From Archangium sp. (GTDB taxonomy: Bacteria; Myxococcota; Myxococcia; Myxococcales; Myxococcaceae): a DNA stretch of 64,000 nucleotides. The stretch is taken from the NCBI GenBank assembly GCA_022843845.1, contig JALHMW010000013.1:62001-126000 (forward strand). Reading direction: 5' to 3'. Numbering within the stretch: position 1 is the first letter of the stretch; each line of letters begins with the position of its first letter. The notes under the pieces are model-generated. The model did no database searches and was not told where the DNA came from. It worked only from the letters and a program-made list of their open reading frames with translations. Below are positions 45,001 to 53,481 of this stretch, in pieces. A program made the position numbers and the translations under genes.

Positions 45001-46749
45001 CTCGCCCTTCGTGACGCCATAGGGCTTGCCGGACAACGTGGTCGCACGCACCGAGAAGCGCGCGAGATCTCCCGGCCGGGTGACGCGCTGGCGGGCCAGC
45101 ACGGTGCCGAGCAGATCGCTCTCGGCGAGGAAGAACGACTTCGCCGCGTTCGCGAAGGTGCCTTGATCGTCGCGCGCGCGCACCGAGACGGAGTAGCGCC
45201 ACGGCTTGCGCTCATCGCCAGCCACCAGCGCGGGCACGGGGACCTGAATCTCTGCTTCGCCTTCTTCGTTGAACTCGGCAGCCTGCTCCCACACGTCGCC
45301 GTAGCCTTCCGCTGAGGCGTAGAGCTTCTGGGGCACCGAGAGCGTGCCTTCGTTCGTCGAGGGCGTGCCGTACGTCACCGCCGAGCCCTTGCCGCCGAGG
45401 CCCGAGTCATCGACCCACGTCGGAGAGTCGACCTGCGTGCGGTACAGGTACACGAGGTACTTCGTGTTCTTCGGAGCACCACCGGCGTAGCGCCGCACGC
45501 GCAGCTTCGCGGTGATCTTCCCGCCAGGCGTCACGGTCTCTTCGTCGGTGAGCACCTCGACGAAGAAGGTCGGCTTCACGTACTCCTGCACGCGCGCCTC
45601 GGACTGGTGCTCAGGGCCGTCGACCTTCGCGGTCAGCCGCAGCACGCCGGTCGGCAGGCCGGTCGGAACCGTCAGCTGGCCCGAGAACGCACCGAACTCA
45701 TCGACCTTCGCCTTGCCCTTCACGACGGGCCCATCGGAGAGCAGCTGCACTTCGATCTCGGGCTTCTTCGGCGTGAAGAGCCGCGCCAACGCGCTGTCGG
45801 GCTGACGCAAGACGCCGCGGAACCGCACGGTGTCACCCGGCTTGTAGATGGGTCGATCGGAGTAGAGGAAGACGTCGGGCACCACCGCGAGCGTCGAGAA
45901 GAAGTCGGTGTCGATGAGCGCGGTGTCAGCACCGAGCGTCGCGGTGACGATCAGCCGCGGCTCGGTCGCCGAGAGGCGCACTTCGCCGTTCTCGTTCGTC
46001 TTGCCCTCGACCAGCTGTTTGCCGGCCATCACCTTGACCGCCACGCCGGCCTTCGGCTGCTGATCTCGTCCCGCGACGCGCACCAGGACTTCACGATCGG
46101 TCTGCTTCACGACGGCGGTGAGATCGGTCACGACGAGCACGACCTGACCTTCGACCGAACCCTGGATCAGCTGCACCACGTAGACGCCAGGCGGCAGTGG
46201 ATCGAGCCGCACGCTGCGATCCTGGAATCCCGAGTTCCCGTTCCACGCCTCGAAGCCCGGCACCGTGAAGTCGCGATCGGTGCCGCCGAGATCGAGGTTG
46301 AGCCACTGGCTGCGCACGAGCTCCATGTTCGCGGGCACGCCGATGAGGCGCTCCGGGCCCTGATCGAGCTGCACCGGATCTTCCGCGATGGGCGTCGGCG
46401 CCGCTTCGAGCGCGGGGATGAGCGTCTTGCGGAAGGCGCTGCCGAGCGAGAAGCGGAGCAGATCGACGGGGCTCCCCACCGCGTTGATGCCACGAGAGAG
46501 CGCGCGGCCCGGGTTCGCCAGCGTGGGCGGTGGATCGTATGCGCGACGGAGCGCCTGCTGCGCCTTGATGAAGGTGTCGAGGTTCTTCGGCTTGAGCACC
46601 CGCAGCTCGACCGCTTCCTTCTCGGCGAACGAGACCTCGAGCTGGGCCTGCTCGGTGGGCCCGAAGCTGCGGGGCACCGTCACGTAGAGCGGCTTGGCGA
46701 AGGCGGGCGCGGCAACGAGCAGCGCGATCAACACCTGGAGCGACTTCAT
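42061..46749 (-). CDS. Bacterial alpha-2-macroglobulin with CIEQ thioester motif
   Basis: 1562 residues, the length of bacterial alpha-2-macroglobulins. A Sec signal (QVLIALLVAAPAFAK) without a lipobox suggests a periplasmic, not lipidated, protein. The macroglobulin domain array includes FLYSDRPIYKPGDTVRFRG, the bait-region-adjacent part, and the thioester motif CIEQ at bases 43507-43518 (Cys1078) in YPHGCIEQLVSS, followed by the all-helical thioester domain. Such proteins trap proteases covalently after bait cleavage. It overlaps both neighbours by 4 bases and matches E. coli yfaS in cluster order. Most yfa-type relatives, as I recall, lack the thioester motif, so retention here is notable. 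Confidence 0.9.
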   Translation of the reverse strand: MKSLQVLIALLVAAPAFAKPLYVTVPRSFGPTEQAQLEVSFAEKEAVELRVLKPKNLDTFIKAQQALRRAYDPPPTLANPGRALSRGINAVGSPVDLLRFSLGSAFRKTLIPALEAAPTPIAEDPVQLDQGPERLIGVPANMELVRSQWLNLDLGGTDRDFTVPGFEAWNGNSGFQDRSVRLDPLPPGVYVVQLIQGSVEGQVVLVVTDLTAVVKQTDREVLVRVAGRDQQPKAGVAVKVMAGKQLVEGKTNENGEVRLSATEPRLIVTATLGADTALIDTDFFSTLAVVPDVFLYSDRPIYKPGDTVRFRGVLRQPDSALARLFTPKKPEIEVQLLSDGPVVKGKAKVDEFGAFSGQLTVPTGLPTGVLRLTAKVDGPEHQSEARVQEYVKPTFFVEVLTDEETVTPGGKITAKLRVRRYAGGAPKNTKYLVYLYRTQVDSPTWVDDSGLGGKGSAVTYGTPSTNEGTLSVPQKLYASAEGYGDVWEQAAEFNEEGEAEIQVPVPALVAGDERKPWRYSVSVRARDDQGTFANAAKSFFLAESDLLGTVLARQRVTRPGDLARFSVRATTLSGKPYGVTKGEVQFVLLGADGTTTTLSKQEFSTTEEGVARLEVKGEKPGVVEAQVTLKDKKGLAWTGATTTLVLGGSGEAVMQVPTLTLEALGGVMEPGDTAEVVGLLPAGWGIKEANEGSVWVTLTGAGIFKTERVPVKGQTVVYKFPIEKRFGAAVYAAIAYPSTSGRWEERIAGFRIVPKERTLSVQVSPERSEAAPLTTQTLTLRVTDHLGRPVQAQVSVGVVDKAVYALQTEFRPGIVDFFYPVGRDNVSTFTSSEFQGYGYGDRIAMQLAKLPRRQFAAVKPPTKPKKEDDTVFWNPAIVTDRDGRATVSFKLNSMQTLWTVTAVAVDASGRFGEQTAEFATRGALVVAANLPQFMRQGDTATGSIRVTPGQNGPGQGTVTLDYVGQGAATLEAKTETLTLAKGGEAIVPIELKADKTGEISLGIKARGIGDPIADVKRLAVLPAAIEEDIAVSSVSGGALSLPVPKGAQVLTSRLVLAPSMVDVALSNARDMLTYPHGCIEQLVSSTVPNIALYRTLERLKKLDALDKDSLTLLSEAKSRSVQGTARILDLEVKGGGFTWFSGYSEPSVEMTLIALDGLAYATEAGLLDKNDPRLTETAAWLNERPSESMCSAKATCPPYAVPTGLEATRTYVLARLQGARQAAQVRLLVQNAKPDDLYGLALAVLAAEHAGVSNEPDLKERIASLADESRKGVISNAVFKPDESFFRYPLRNVGFTAILAHAASTKDGDVERTRSRVLQLLSDPGLSTFERSTALLHSQWLIEHDIKAMKRLAPPTVEGAQVELVPAGLGLTASVDPSANQLTVGAFDGVATWKARVRVPLEFVQPKGEGMSIARAYFVLRGDQKVALKDGESVKQGEDVYVEFTIDARNDDKWRSIRSAYYVMEDPIPAGFTVLQEDKAYRGAPLSLPLTHESLKKRAYTPERMTWYFEEQVWWSASPRVIGYVMRAQFPGSFTAPPATLDDMYASQVSGRTTSAKLSISK

Positions 46750-48362
46750 GACTTGAACCCTCCCGAGACGATCTTCCCGTCAGCGCCGACCGTGGCTCTG
46801 AAGCCCATCGTTGGCAGCTCTTCGAGCAGCTTTCGCGCTGCCTCGATCTCCTGCGGGCCCGTGATGGCGTTGGGCGCCGGGTGCTCCGAGAGCCAGCCGT
46901 CGATGGTGAGCTGCTGCATCACCTGCCCGAGGTTCACGGTGAGCGACAACGACGAGCTCTGCGACAGGCCCTTCACGATCGGCTGCGCCGCCTGGAGCAG
47001 CGAGGGCTTCTTCCCGCCGCACGCAGCCTGTAGGTCGGCCATCAGCTCCTTCGTCGACGCGAACGCGAGCACCGAGCACGCCTTGCCGGCCTGCAGCGCG
47101 CCGTTGCCCTTCGTCATCGCGGCGGCCAGCGCCTTCTCGTCACCTGCGTCAGCCCACAACACCGCGACCTCGGTGTTGCGGTTGCCGCGCGGGTTCCAGA
47201 TCACCGCGACCTGACGAGGCGAGCCCACTGGCCACACCTTGCGGGTCTTCCCGAAGTCCTCGCCTTCCGCTCCGAACGTGTCGCGCAGCGACGTCGCGCT
47301 CAGCTCCTTCGGCAGGTTCACCGCGAGGAAGAGCACCACGCCGCTCTTCGCGGGGACGGCCTTGAGCAGCTCGGGCGAGGGCTCCACCGCGGCGAGCCGG
47401 CTGCCTTCGGCGACGGCGTCGAGGCCTTTGGGGACGAAGCCCGTCGCGTCGACGCCGAAGTCGAGCGAGGCGAGGTTCCCGATGCCGAGCATGGTGCCAA
47501 GGCCCTGCGCGCCACGACCGCTCTCGCCGATCGCGAAGCCGAGCGACACTGACACGCCTGCGCGGGCCTCGGCGGCCGGGAGCTCCTTGCACATCGCCAA
47601 CATCGCGGCCTGCGGGCGAGGCGCCAGGACGAGCCGATCGCCGAGCCGCGCCGCGAAGATGATCTTGTCGGCGAGCACGATGCGGTGAATCGACTCGTTC
47701 GTCGCGCCACCATCGGCCGCGCCAGAGCTCGTCACGCACCCTGGAGGATTGAAGCCACCCGACCCGGCGACCTTCACGAGCGTGTCGAAGGCGCTGGTCG
47801 CTGCGTCGTTGGGGGCCGAGACGACGATCGCCGGTGCGCCTTTGGCGCCTTCTCCGCCGTACCAGACGATGCGGTACGGAGACGCGAGCACCTGATCGAG
47901 CACCAGGTCGGTCACGGCGCCTTTGAAGACGTCACCGATGTCTTCGCCGCGCGTGCCGAAGAAGCCACCCCACGCCGCGATGAAGCCCTGCCCCACGGGG
48001 TCCTTGATCGCCTTCCCCAGCCACGCGTTCTTCCGAAGCGTGTCGTGCACCGCCTTCGGCTCGGCGACGTCGATCCAGAACAACTCCGGCGTCTCTTGTG
48101 CGGGTGCTGCTTCGAGGTCGCCGTAGCCGACCTGCGGCCGTGACGACATGTCGAACGCGCCGGTCTTGACGGGCTGGCTGCTGATCGGCCCATCGGGAGT
48201 CGTTGGAGTCGTCGTGCCAGGCGTCTTGCGCGCCTGCATCACGCCGACGACGATGGCGACGATCGCGAGCACGGCGACCACGGCGATGATGGGGCCCTTG
48301 CCCCCACCCGAAGGCGGCGGCGGGCTCGACGGCGGTGGTGACGGCGGCTGGTTGGCGCTCAT
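46746..48362 (-). CDS. YfaA-like (DUF2138-type) membrane-anchored protein
   Basis: 538 residues. A Pro-rich cytoplasmic tail (PPPSSPPPPSGGGKG) is followed by one transmembrane helix (IIAVVAVLAIVAIVVGVM) and a large periplasmic domain including VLDQVLASPYRIVWYGGEGAKGAP and, later, a GCVTSSG segment. Its position between the DUF1175-like and alpha-2-macroglobulin genes matches yfaA (DUF2138) in the E. coli cluster. Similarity to DUF2138 is by context and general features; I cannot verify it by alignment. I prefer the ATG at 48362, which overlaps the previous stop (ATGA); an ATG at 48371 is in frame. Confidence 0.65.
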   Translation of the reverse strand: MSANQPPSPPPSSPPPPSGGGKGPIIAVVAVLAIVAIVVGVMQARKTPGTTTPTTPDGPISSQPVKTGAFDMSSRPQVGYGDLEAAPAQETPELFWIDVAEPKAVHDTLRKNAWLGKAIKDPVGQGFIAAWGGFFGTRGEDIGDVFKGAVTDLVLDQVLASPYRIVWYGGEGAKGAPAIVVSAPNDAATSAFDTLVKVAGSGGFNPPGCVTSSGAADGGATNESIHRIVLADKIIFAARLGDRLVLAPRPQAAMLAMCKELPAAEARAGVSVSLGFAIGESGRGAQGLGTMLGIGNLASLDFGVDATGFVPKGLDAVAEGSRLAAVEPSPELLKAVPAKSGVVLFLAVNLPKELSATSLRDTFGAEGEDFGKTRKVWPVGSPRQVAVIWNPRGNRNTEVAVLWADAGDEKALAAAMTKGNGALQAGKACSVLAFASTKELMADLQAACGGKKPSLLQAAQPIVKGLSQSSSLSLTVNLGQVMQQLTIDGWLSEHPAPNAITGPQEIEAARKLLEELPTMGFRATVGADGKIVSGGFKS

Positions 48363-48922
48363 GACATCCACTCCTTGAAACGGAAGAAGCCGAGGAACGA
48401 CGGGTTTTCAGGCACCGGGCGCCACTCGCCAGGCGCGTCACGCATCAGCTCGCTCAAGCGGCCGACACGCACGGGCGCGTCCTTCTCGCCCGGGTGGTAC
48501 ACGACGTGAATCTCTGCGTGCGCACGATCAGCCGGCGCGACGACGAGCATCAGGTGGAAGACGTCGCCCGAGTCGCGCGCCTGGCGGAACGCGAGCACGT
48601 CTCCGGTCTTGATCGACAGCTTGCGCTCGTCACGGCCCAGGCCGGTGAAGCTGAAGCCGAGCAACGTCTCTGCGTCGGCGAAGTCGGTCGGGCCCGAGCT
48701 CGAGCTGAACAACGGCGTCTCGAGCCGCTTCGGAGCGATGCGCTTGTAGGCCTGGCGCACGCTGAACCGAACCAGCCCCGCACAGTCGCGCTGCTCCGGG
48801 TGCCAACGGCCGTCGATCGCGCGGACCTGCGCGAGGGCCGTCTCTGCCGTCACCTGACGTAACAGCTCGACGCTCGGCGCTCCCGGCGTGCCAGCGAGGA
48901 GGAGGAGCAGCAGCGCGCTCAC
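48359..48922 (-). CDS. DUF1175 (YfaT-like) protein with NlpC/P60-like Cys-His pattern
   Basis: 187 residues with a signal peptide (SALLLLLLAGTPGA). The conserved QRDCAGLVRFSVRQAYKRI segment (Cys47) resembles the catalytic Cys motif of NlpC/P60 peptidases, and GDVFHLMLVV (His123) and HVVYHPG (His143) resemble their His motifs. DUF1175 proteins are encoded next to macroglobulins of the yfa type. It starts with a GTG two bases after the DUF2135 stop. If the Cys-His reading is right it may be a peptidoglycan peptidase or a related thiol enzyme; this is inference. Confidence 0.75.
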   Translation of the reverse strand: MSALLLLLLAGTPGAPSVELLRQVTAETALAQVRAIDGRWHPEQRDCAGLVRFSVRQAYKRIAPKRLETPLFSSSSGPTDFADAETLLGFSFTGLGRDERKLSIKTGDVLAFRQARDSGDVFHLMLVVAPADRAHAEIHVVYHPGEKDAPVRVGRLSELMRDAPGEWRPVPENPSFLGFFRFKEWMS

Positions 48923-48924
48923 GA

Positions 48925-49821
48925 TCAGTAGCCCTCGCCACCTTCGCCGCCACCTTCGGTCTGCACCGACTTCGCGGCTTCTTCGAGGTTCGTGGGCCAG
49001 CGCTCGTCGGTCGGCGCCGGCTCTCCGCTCGGCACGTAGACGAGCGCGCGCCCGCCGCCGAGGTTGAGCACCCAGGCCAGCACGCGCGTCGAGCCCGGCG
49101 TCGCCAGCGGGATCTTCACCGTCTTGCGGATCTCGTTCGGCGTGCCTTCGAACAGCGAGATGTTGAGGGTCGCGATGGTGTGCGCCTTGTCGCCGCTCGG
49201 CCAGTAGTTCGCGGCGATCAGGTACGTGCCCTTCGGCGGCGCGCGGTGGATGTAGAGGTACGGGCCGTAGCCGGGCTGGTCGAAGCTCCCCGACTGCTCG
49301 TTCAAGAAGAACGTGCCGCCCGACGGGCTCGAGGTGTCGGCCCAATACACGTGCGCCATCTTGGTGGCATCGAGGGTGCGGCCTGCCTCGCTCGCGTCGG
49401 TTGGCTCGTACAGGTGCAGGTCGGTGTAGACGCCGTCGGTGTCGCTGGTGAGGATCACCTTCATCGGCACCGGTGGAATCTGCGCGAACGTGGTGGCTTG
49501 CGCGCGCGCCGTGCCAGCCTGGTTGGTCGCCAGCACCGTCACCACGTTCTTCCCCGACGCCGCCGGGAACTCGCGCGAGAAGGTGCCGCCACGCGTCCGC
49601 ATGAGGTAGCGATCGCCGTTGATGCTGACGACGACCGGGTCGATCGAGCTGTCGCTGATGCGCCCTTCCACCTTCACCATTCGACTGACCGACCAGCCTC
49701 CAGTGGGCTTCGTCAACGTCACGGTCGCCAGCGTCGAGCCACGGCCGACCGGCACTCCGTCGTTTCGCGCAGGAGCGAGCTTCGGCTGCGCCAGCGCCAT
49801 CACCACCAGGACGTGAAGCAT
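48925..49821 (-). CDS. DUF2135 (YfaP-like) secreted protein
   Basis: 298 residues, first gene of the macroglobulin operon. The ATG at 49821 begins a short signal (MLHVLVVMALAQPK); GGGGG lies 6 bases upstream. An Ig-like strand region (VKVEGRISDSSIDPVVVSING) is followed by the DUF2135 pattern TDLHLYEPTDASEAG...GGTFFLNEQSGSFDQPGYGPYLYIHRAP and PKGTYLIAANYW. DUF2135 is the YfaP family. It probably acts in the periplasm with the macroglobulin. The 204-base upstream gap separates it from a divergent histidine kinase. Confidence 0.82.
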   Translation of the reverse strand: MLHVLVVMALAQPKLAPARNDGVPVGRGSTLATVTLTKPTGGWSVSRMVKVEGRISDSSIDPVVVSINGDRYLMRTRGGTFSREFPAASGKNVVTVLATNQAGTARAQATTFAQIPPVPMKVILTSDTDGVYTDLHLYEPTDASEAGRTLDATKMAHVYWADTSSPSGGTFFLNEQSGSFDQPGYGPYLYIHRAPPKGTYLIAANYWPSGDKAHTIATLNISLFEGTPNEIRKTVKIPLATPGSTRVLAWVLNLGGGRALVYVPSGEPAPTDERWPTNLEEAAKSVQTEGGGEGGEGY

Positions 49822-50025
49822 GTGTGTGCCCCCGAGAAGGGTCTGCGAAAAGCGTGGGGATTCAAGGGTCGCGCCAGCAGGAAACACCAGCAGAAAGCGT
49901 GGCCGATCAGGGCCCTGCGCGTGCGCCCTCTTGCGGCCGTGGCTCGGCACCCACTCGCGCTTCGCCGACCTGAGTCTCACTTGCCTCGGAGCGGAACGCA
50001 CCGCGGAGGGGTATAGGGCTGATGG

Positions 50026-51768
50026 GTGTCGCACGGAGATCTGCCAGCGGTGTCGTCGCAGCGGTGGAACCGGTACGACCGGTTCGTCGAGCGCTTCATT
50101 CCCGATGGGCTCTCTGCCGAAGAGCTTCCACGCGCGCGGCTCTTCGTCACGGCGTGGCTGCCCGTCTTCCCCTTCTGTGTCCTGGCGGGAGCGTGGTTCG
50201 CGCTGACCCGCTCGTGGGGCATGGTCGGTGCGTTGACGGCAGGGTTCTGGCTGGGGCTCCTCATGCTCTGGCTGCTGAAGGCGACGCGGAGCCTGCCGCT
50301 GGCGGCGCACGGCTCGCTGCTCGTTGGCTCGCTGTTGTTCGCGGTGAGCGGGTTGACCCAGACGCCACCTGATCCGACCGCGCCGACCGTGCTGGTCGTC
50401 GTCCCGCTCTCGGCGGCGTTCGTGCTCGGCCGCCGCGCAGGGTGGATCTGGCTGGGGCTGAGCATCGTCATCGTCACGGTGACGCTCGTGCTGGTCAGCC
50501 GCGGCGTCTCGTTGCCGTACCGCGACGAGCAGCCGGTCGTCACGCAGGTGCTCAACTTCGTCTACGCGATGATCGTCGTGCTCGTGTTCGCCCGCAGCGC
50601 CGATCAGATGCGCGCGAGGGTGATCGAAGAACAACAAGCCGCCGCGAAGACCAAGAGCCGCTTCCTCGCCAACATCAGCCACGAGATCCGCACCCCGATG
50701 CACGGCGTGCTCGGCATGACCGAGGAGCTCCTCGCGACGCACTCGCTGACGCCTGAGCTCGCCGAGCGCATCGCCATCATCCAGCGCAGCGGCCACCAGA
50801 TGGTGTCGCTCATCAACGATCTGCTCGATCTGACGAAGATCGACGCGGGCAAACTGTCGCTCACCTCTGGCCCGACCGACGTGAGGCTGGTGGTGGGCGA
50901 CGTCGCTGCGCTCTTCACGCCGCTGGCGGCGCGCAAGGACCTCGACTTCCAGACCGTCATCGAGCCCGCCGTGCCGATCTGGATCAGCACCGACTCGCTG
51001 CGCCTCAAGCAGGTGCTGACCAACCTCGTGAGCAACGCGGTGAAGTTCACCGAGACCGGCGGCGTGAAGCTCGAGGTCCGCCTCGTCGACGGCGCGCTCC
51101 TGTTCCAGGTGACGGACACCGGCGTGGGCATCGCCGCCGAGGTGCTGCCTCGCCTCTTCAGCGCGTTCGAGCAGGGCGACCCCTCGTCGACGCGCCGCCA
51201 TGGAGGCACCGGCCTCGGCCTCGCGCTCTCGCGACAGCTCGTCTCGTTGCTCGGCGGCGCGCTGACGGTCGAGTCGACGAAGGGCCAGGGGAGCACCTTT
51301 CGCATCGCGATGCCGGTCGTCGCTGCAGCGGGGAGCGAGGTCGCCGCGACGCTCCCGTCACCGCGACCCGCTGCGCGGCTCACCGTGCTGGTGGTCGACG
51401 ACAACCCGATCAATCGCCGCGTCGCCGAAGGGCTGCTCAGCCGCGCCGGTCACGACGTGAGGAGCGCCGCGAACGGACAGGAGGCGATCGACGCCATCGC
51501 CGCGACGCCGATCGACGCCGTCCTCATGGACTGCCACATGCCGGTGATGGACGGCTTCGAGGCCACCGAGCGCATTCGACGGCTCGACTCTCCGCGCGCC
51601 CAGACGCCCATCATCGCGGTCACCGCGTCAGCGTCTGCCGAAGACCGTGAGGCCTGCCAACGGGCCGGCATGAACGGGTTCCTCGCCAAGCCGGTGTCGT
51701 TCAACGAGCTCGTCGAGGCGCTCGCCGCGGTCACGCCCAGCGCGGGGTACGAACGGAGCTCCGAGTGA
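50026..51768 (+). CDS. Hybrid sensor histidine kinase with receiver domain
   Basis: 580 residues. Six hydrophobic segments (about 40-175) form a membrane sensor without a large periplasmic domain. The kinase core has the H-box FLANISHEIRTPMHG (His221), N-box LVSNAVKFTE, and G-boxes DTGVGIA and GGTGLGLALS. A C-terminal receiver domain follows with LVVDDNPINRR, the phosphoacceptor Asp in LMDCHMPVMDG, and the Lys in FLAKPVS. It should autophosphorylate on His and pass phosphate to the internal Asp. No partner response regulator or Hpt gene is adjacent. The GTG at 50026 is used. Confidence 0.9.
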   Translation: MSHGDLPAVSSQRWNRYDRFVERFIPDGLSAEELPRARLFVTAWLPVFPFCVLAGAWFALTRSWGMVGALTAGFWLGLLMLWLLKATRSLPLAAHGSLLVGSLLFAVSGLTQTPPDPTAPTVLVVVPLSAAFVLGRRAGWIWLGLSIVIVTVTLVLVSRGVSLPYRDEQPVVTQVLNFVYAMIVVLVFARSADQMRARVIEEQQAAAKTKSRFLANISHEIRTPMHGVLGMTEELLATHSLTPELAERIAIIQRSGHQMVSLINDLLDLTKIDAGKLSLTSGPTDVRLVVGDVAALFTPLAARKDLDFQTVIEPAVPIWISTDSLRLKQVLTNLVSNAVKFTETGGVKLEVRLVDGALLFQVTDTGVGIAAEVLPRLFSAFEQGDPSSTRRHGGTGLGLALSRQLVSLLGGALTVESTKGQGSTFRIAMPVVAAAGSEVAATLPSPRPAARLTVLVVDDNPINRRVAEGLLSRAGHDVRSAANGQEAIDAIAATPIDAVLMDCHMPVMDGFEATERIRRLDSPRAQTPIIAVTASASAEDREACQRAGMNGFLAKPVSFNELVEALAAVTPSAGYERSSE

Positions 51769-52232
51769 AGACCTCGATGAGCTTTCCGTTCGAGTGGCGG
51801 TGCGTGTCGTGCCACTTCGAGCAGTGGGTCCATGTGAAGGCGCGTGGCACGAACCGATTCCCCAGGTTGGATGGTGGGAATGCATCGCTCGAGAACGGTC
51901 TCGCAGAGGACCGGGCGCGCCAGGACGCGTGGCGCTCGGCGAAGATGAAGCTGGCGTTGCGGCCGTGCCCCAGATGTGGAGCGACCGATCGCAAGACCGT
52001 GGTCGCGACCATCGCCCGAGCCTTCGTGGTGACGAGCCTCTCAGCCGCGATCCTGATCGATGGAGCGCTGCTGCTCTGGGGACCCGGCGTCCTGTTTCCC
52101 TCGCTGCTCGCGGCGGGACTCGTCGTGAGCCCCGTCATCGGGGCGTCGACGACGGCCTGGCTCTGGCACCAGCGATGGCAGCCCAGCCGGCGGGACGTCA
52201 CCGTGCCGGACGAGCAGGCACCAACGAGCTGA
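51765..52232 (+). CDS. Zinc-ribbon membrane protein of unknown function
   Basis: 155 residues starting at a GTG overlapping the kinase stop. Two CxxC pairs (WRCVSCHF and PCPRCGAT) form a zinc ribbon split by about 50 residues, followed by two transmembrane helices (FVVTSLSAAILIDGALLLWG, VLFPSLLAAGLVVSPVIGA). Its coupling to the histidine kinase suggests an accessory role. Family unknown. Confidence 0.65.
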   Translation: MKTSMSFPFEWRCVSCHFEQWVHVKARGTNRFPRLDGGNASLENGLAEDRARQDAWRSAKMKLALRPCPRCGATDRKTVVATIARAFVVTSLSAAILIDGALLLWGPGVLFPSLLAAGLVVSPVIGASTTAWLWHQRWQPSRRDVTVPDEQAPTS

Positions 52233-52238
52233 GGGCCT

Positions 52239-53477
52239 TCACCGAATGGCCTGCGCTCGACGCATCGGGAGCAGCAGCCCGAGGAACGCCCACGAGAGCA
52301 CCGCGCCGAGGAGGAAGACGGCTTCCCAGCCGAGCCGGTCGACGAGCGCTCCAGACACGAGGCCAGTGGGTGACTTGCCGATCACTTCGATCGCCGCCAG
52401 CAAGGTGAAGTGCGTCGCGCCGACGGTGCGATCGACCTTCGACATCATGAACGCGAACATGCAGGTGGTGACGAGCCCCGCGAAGAAGTGCTCCAGGCCG
52501 GTGATCGTCGTGATGACGCCCGGCGTTGGCGGGAGCAGGCCCGCGGCGAGCGCCCACATCGCGACGAGCGAGACGGCGCGAATGGCCGAGGTGGTGCCGA
52601 CTGCGCGCAGGAGTGACATGCGCGTGGCGACGACGCCGCCCGCGATCGAGCCCATCAACGAGCCGAGCTGGCCGACGAGCGCGAACCCGGCGACGTCCTC
52701 CTTCGAGTACGCGAGCACCCGCTGCAGGTACGGCTCGAAGATCGAGTCCGAGAGCGCCTCGCCCATCTTGTAGGTCGCCACGAAGAGCACCAGCCAGACG
52801 CCGCCGGGCCTCGCGATGAGCTGCCACGATCGCCGGGCGATCTCCTTGAAGCCGGGGCGATCGGTCTGCCCTCCGGACATCATGGCCCGCACCGGCTCGT
52901 TCACCTGGAGCATCACCACCGACGCGAGCGCTGCGATCGCCGCGAGCGCGAAGAAGCCCGGCCCCCAGCCCAACCTCGGCAGCAGCAGGCCGATGAAGAT
53001 CGAGCCGCCGACGGCCATGCCGATCCTGTAGGCCGAGACCTGCGCGGCGTTTCCGGCGCCGAGCTCGGCGTCGCTCAAGAGATCGACCGCCAGCCCATCG
53101 ACCGGCACGTCCTGCATCGAGGCGAACAGGTTCATCAGCAGCACGATGGCCAGCAACGGCACCAGGTACTCGGGGTACGGCGTGAAGCCCGCGGCCGCGA
53201 GCGAGAGCGCCAGGGCGATCATCAACGGCACGATCCACGACTTGCGGCGGCCGAAGCGCTCCGAGCCATAACGATCGACGAGCGGCGCCCAGAGGGGCTT
53301 GATGCTCCAGGGCAGTGAGAGGAGCCCCAGGAGCGTCACCGCCGTCATCGAGATCGTCTTGTCGTCGGCGAGCAGCAGCTTGAGCCCCTTGGACTGAAAG
53401 CCGAAGGGCAGGCCCTGCACGAAGTAGAGCAGTGACAGCAGGCCCAGCTTCCAGGCCGCGGGGGCGCGACGCTCCAT
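52239..53477 (-). CDS. AmpG-like major facilitator transporter
   Basis: 412 residues with about 12 transmembrane helices. The first helix region [20 protein letters not shown] and the loop [24 protein letters not shown] are typical of the PAT/AmpG branch, which imports muropeptides or related compounds. The family Asp in [15 protein letters not shown] is present. It lies next to holB on the same strand, 4 bases away. Substrate not proven. Confidence 0.82.
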   Translation of the reverse strand: MERRAPAAWKLGLLSLLYFVQGLPFGFQSKGLKLLLADDKTISMTAVTLLGLLSLPWSIKPLWAPLVDRYGSERFGRRKSWIVPLMIALALSLAAAGFTPYPEYLVPLLAIVLLMNLFASMQDVPVDGLAVDLLSDAELGAGNAAQVSAYRIGMAVGGSIFIGLLLPRLGWGPGFFALAAIAALASVVMLQVNEPVRAMMSGGQTDRPGFKEIARRSWQLIARPGGVWLVLFVATYKMGEALSDSIFEPYLQRVLAYSKEDVAGFALVGQLGSLMGSIAGGVVATRMSLLRAVGTTSAIRAVSLVAMWALAAGLLPPTPGVITTITGLEHFFAGLVTTCMFAFMMSKVDRTVGATHFTLLAAIEVIGKSPTGLVSGALVDRLGWEAVFLLGAVLSWAFLGLLLPMRRAQAIR

Positions 53478-53481
53478 GACG

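Noticed and set aside
45607..47214. Long plus-strand open frame across the macroglobulin and YfaA-like genes
   Set aside because: It spans two overlapping minus-strand genes with clear signals and shows no domain pattern of its own.
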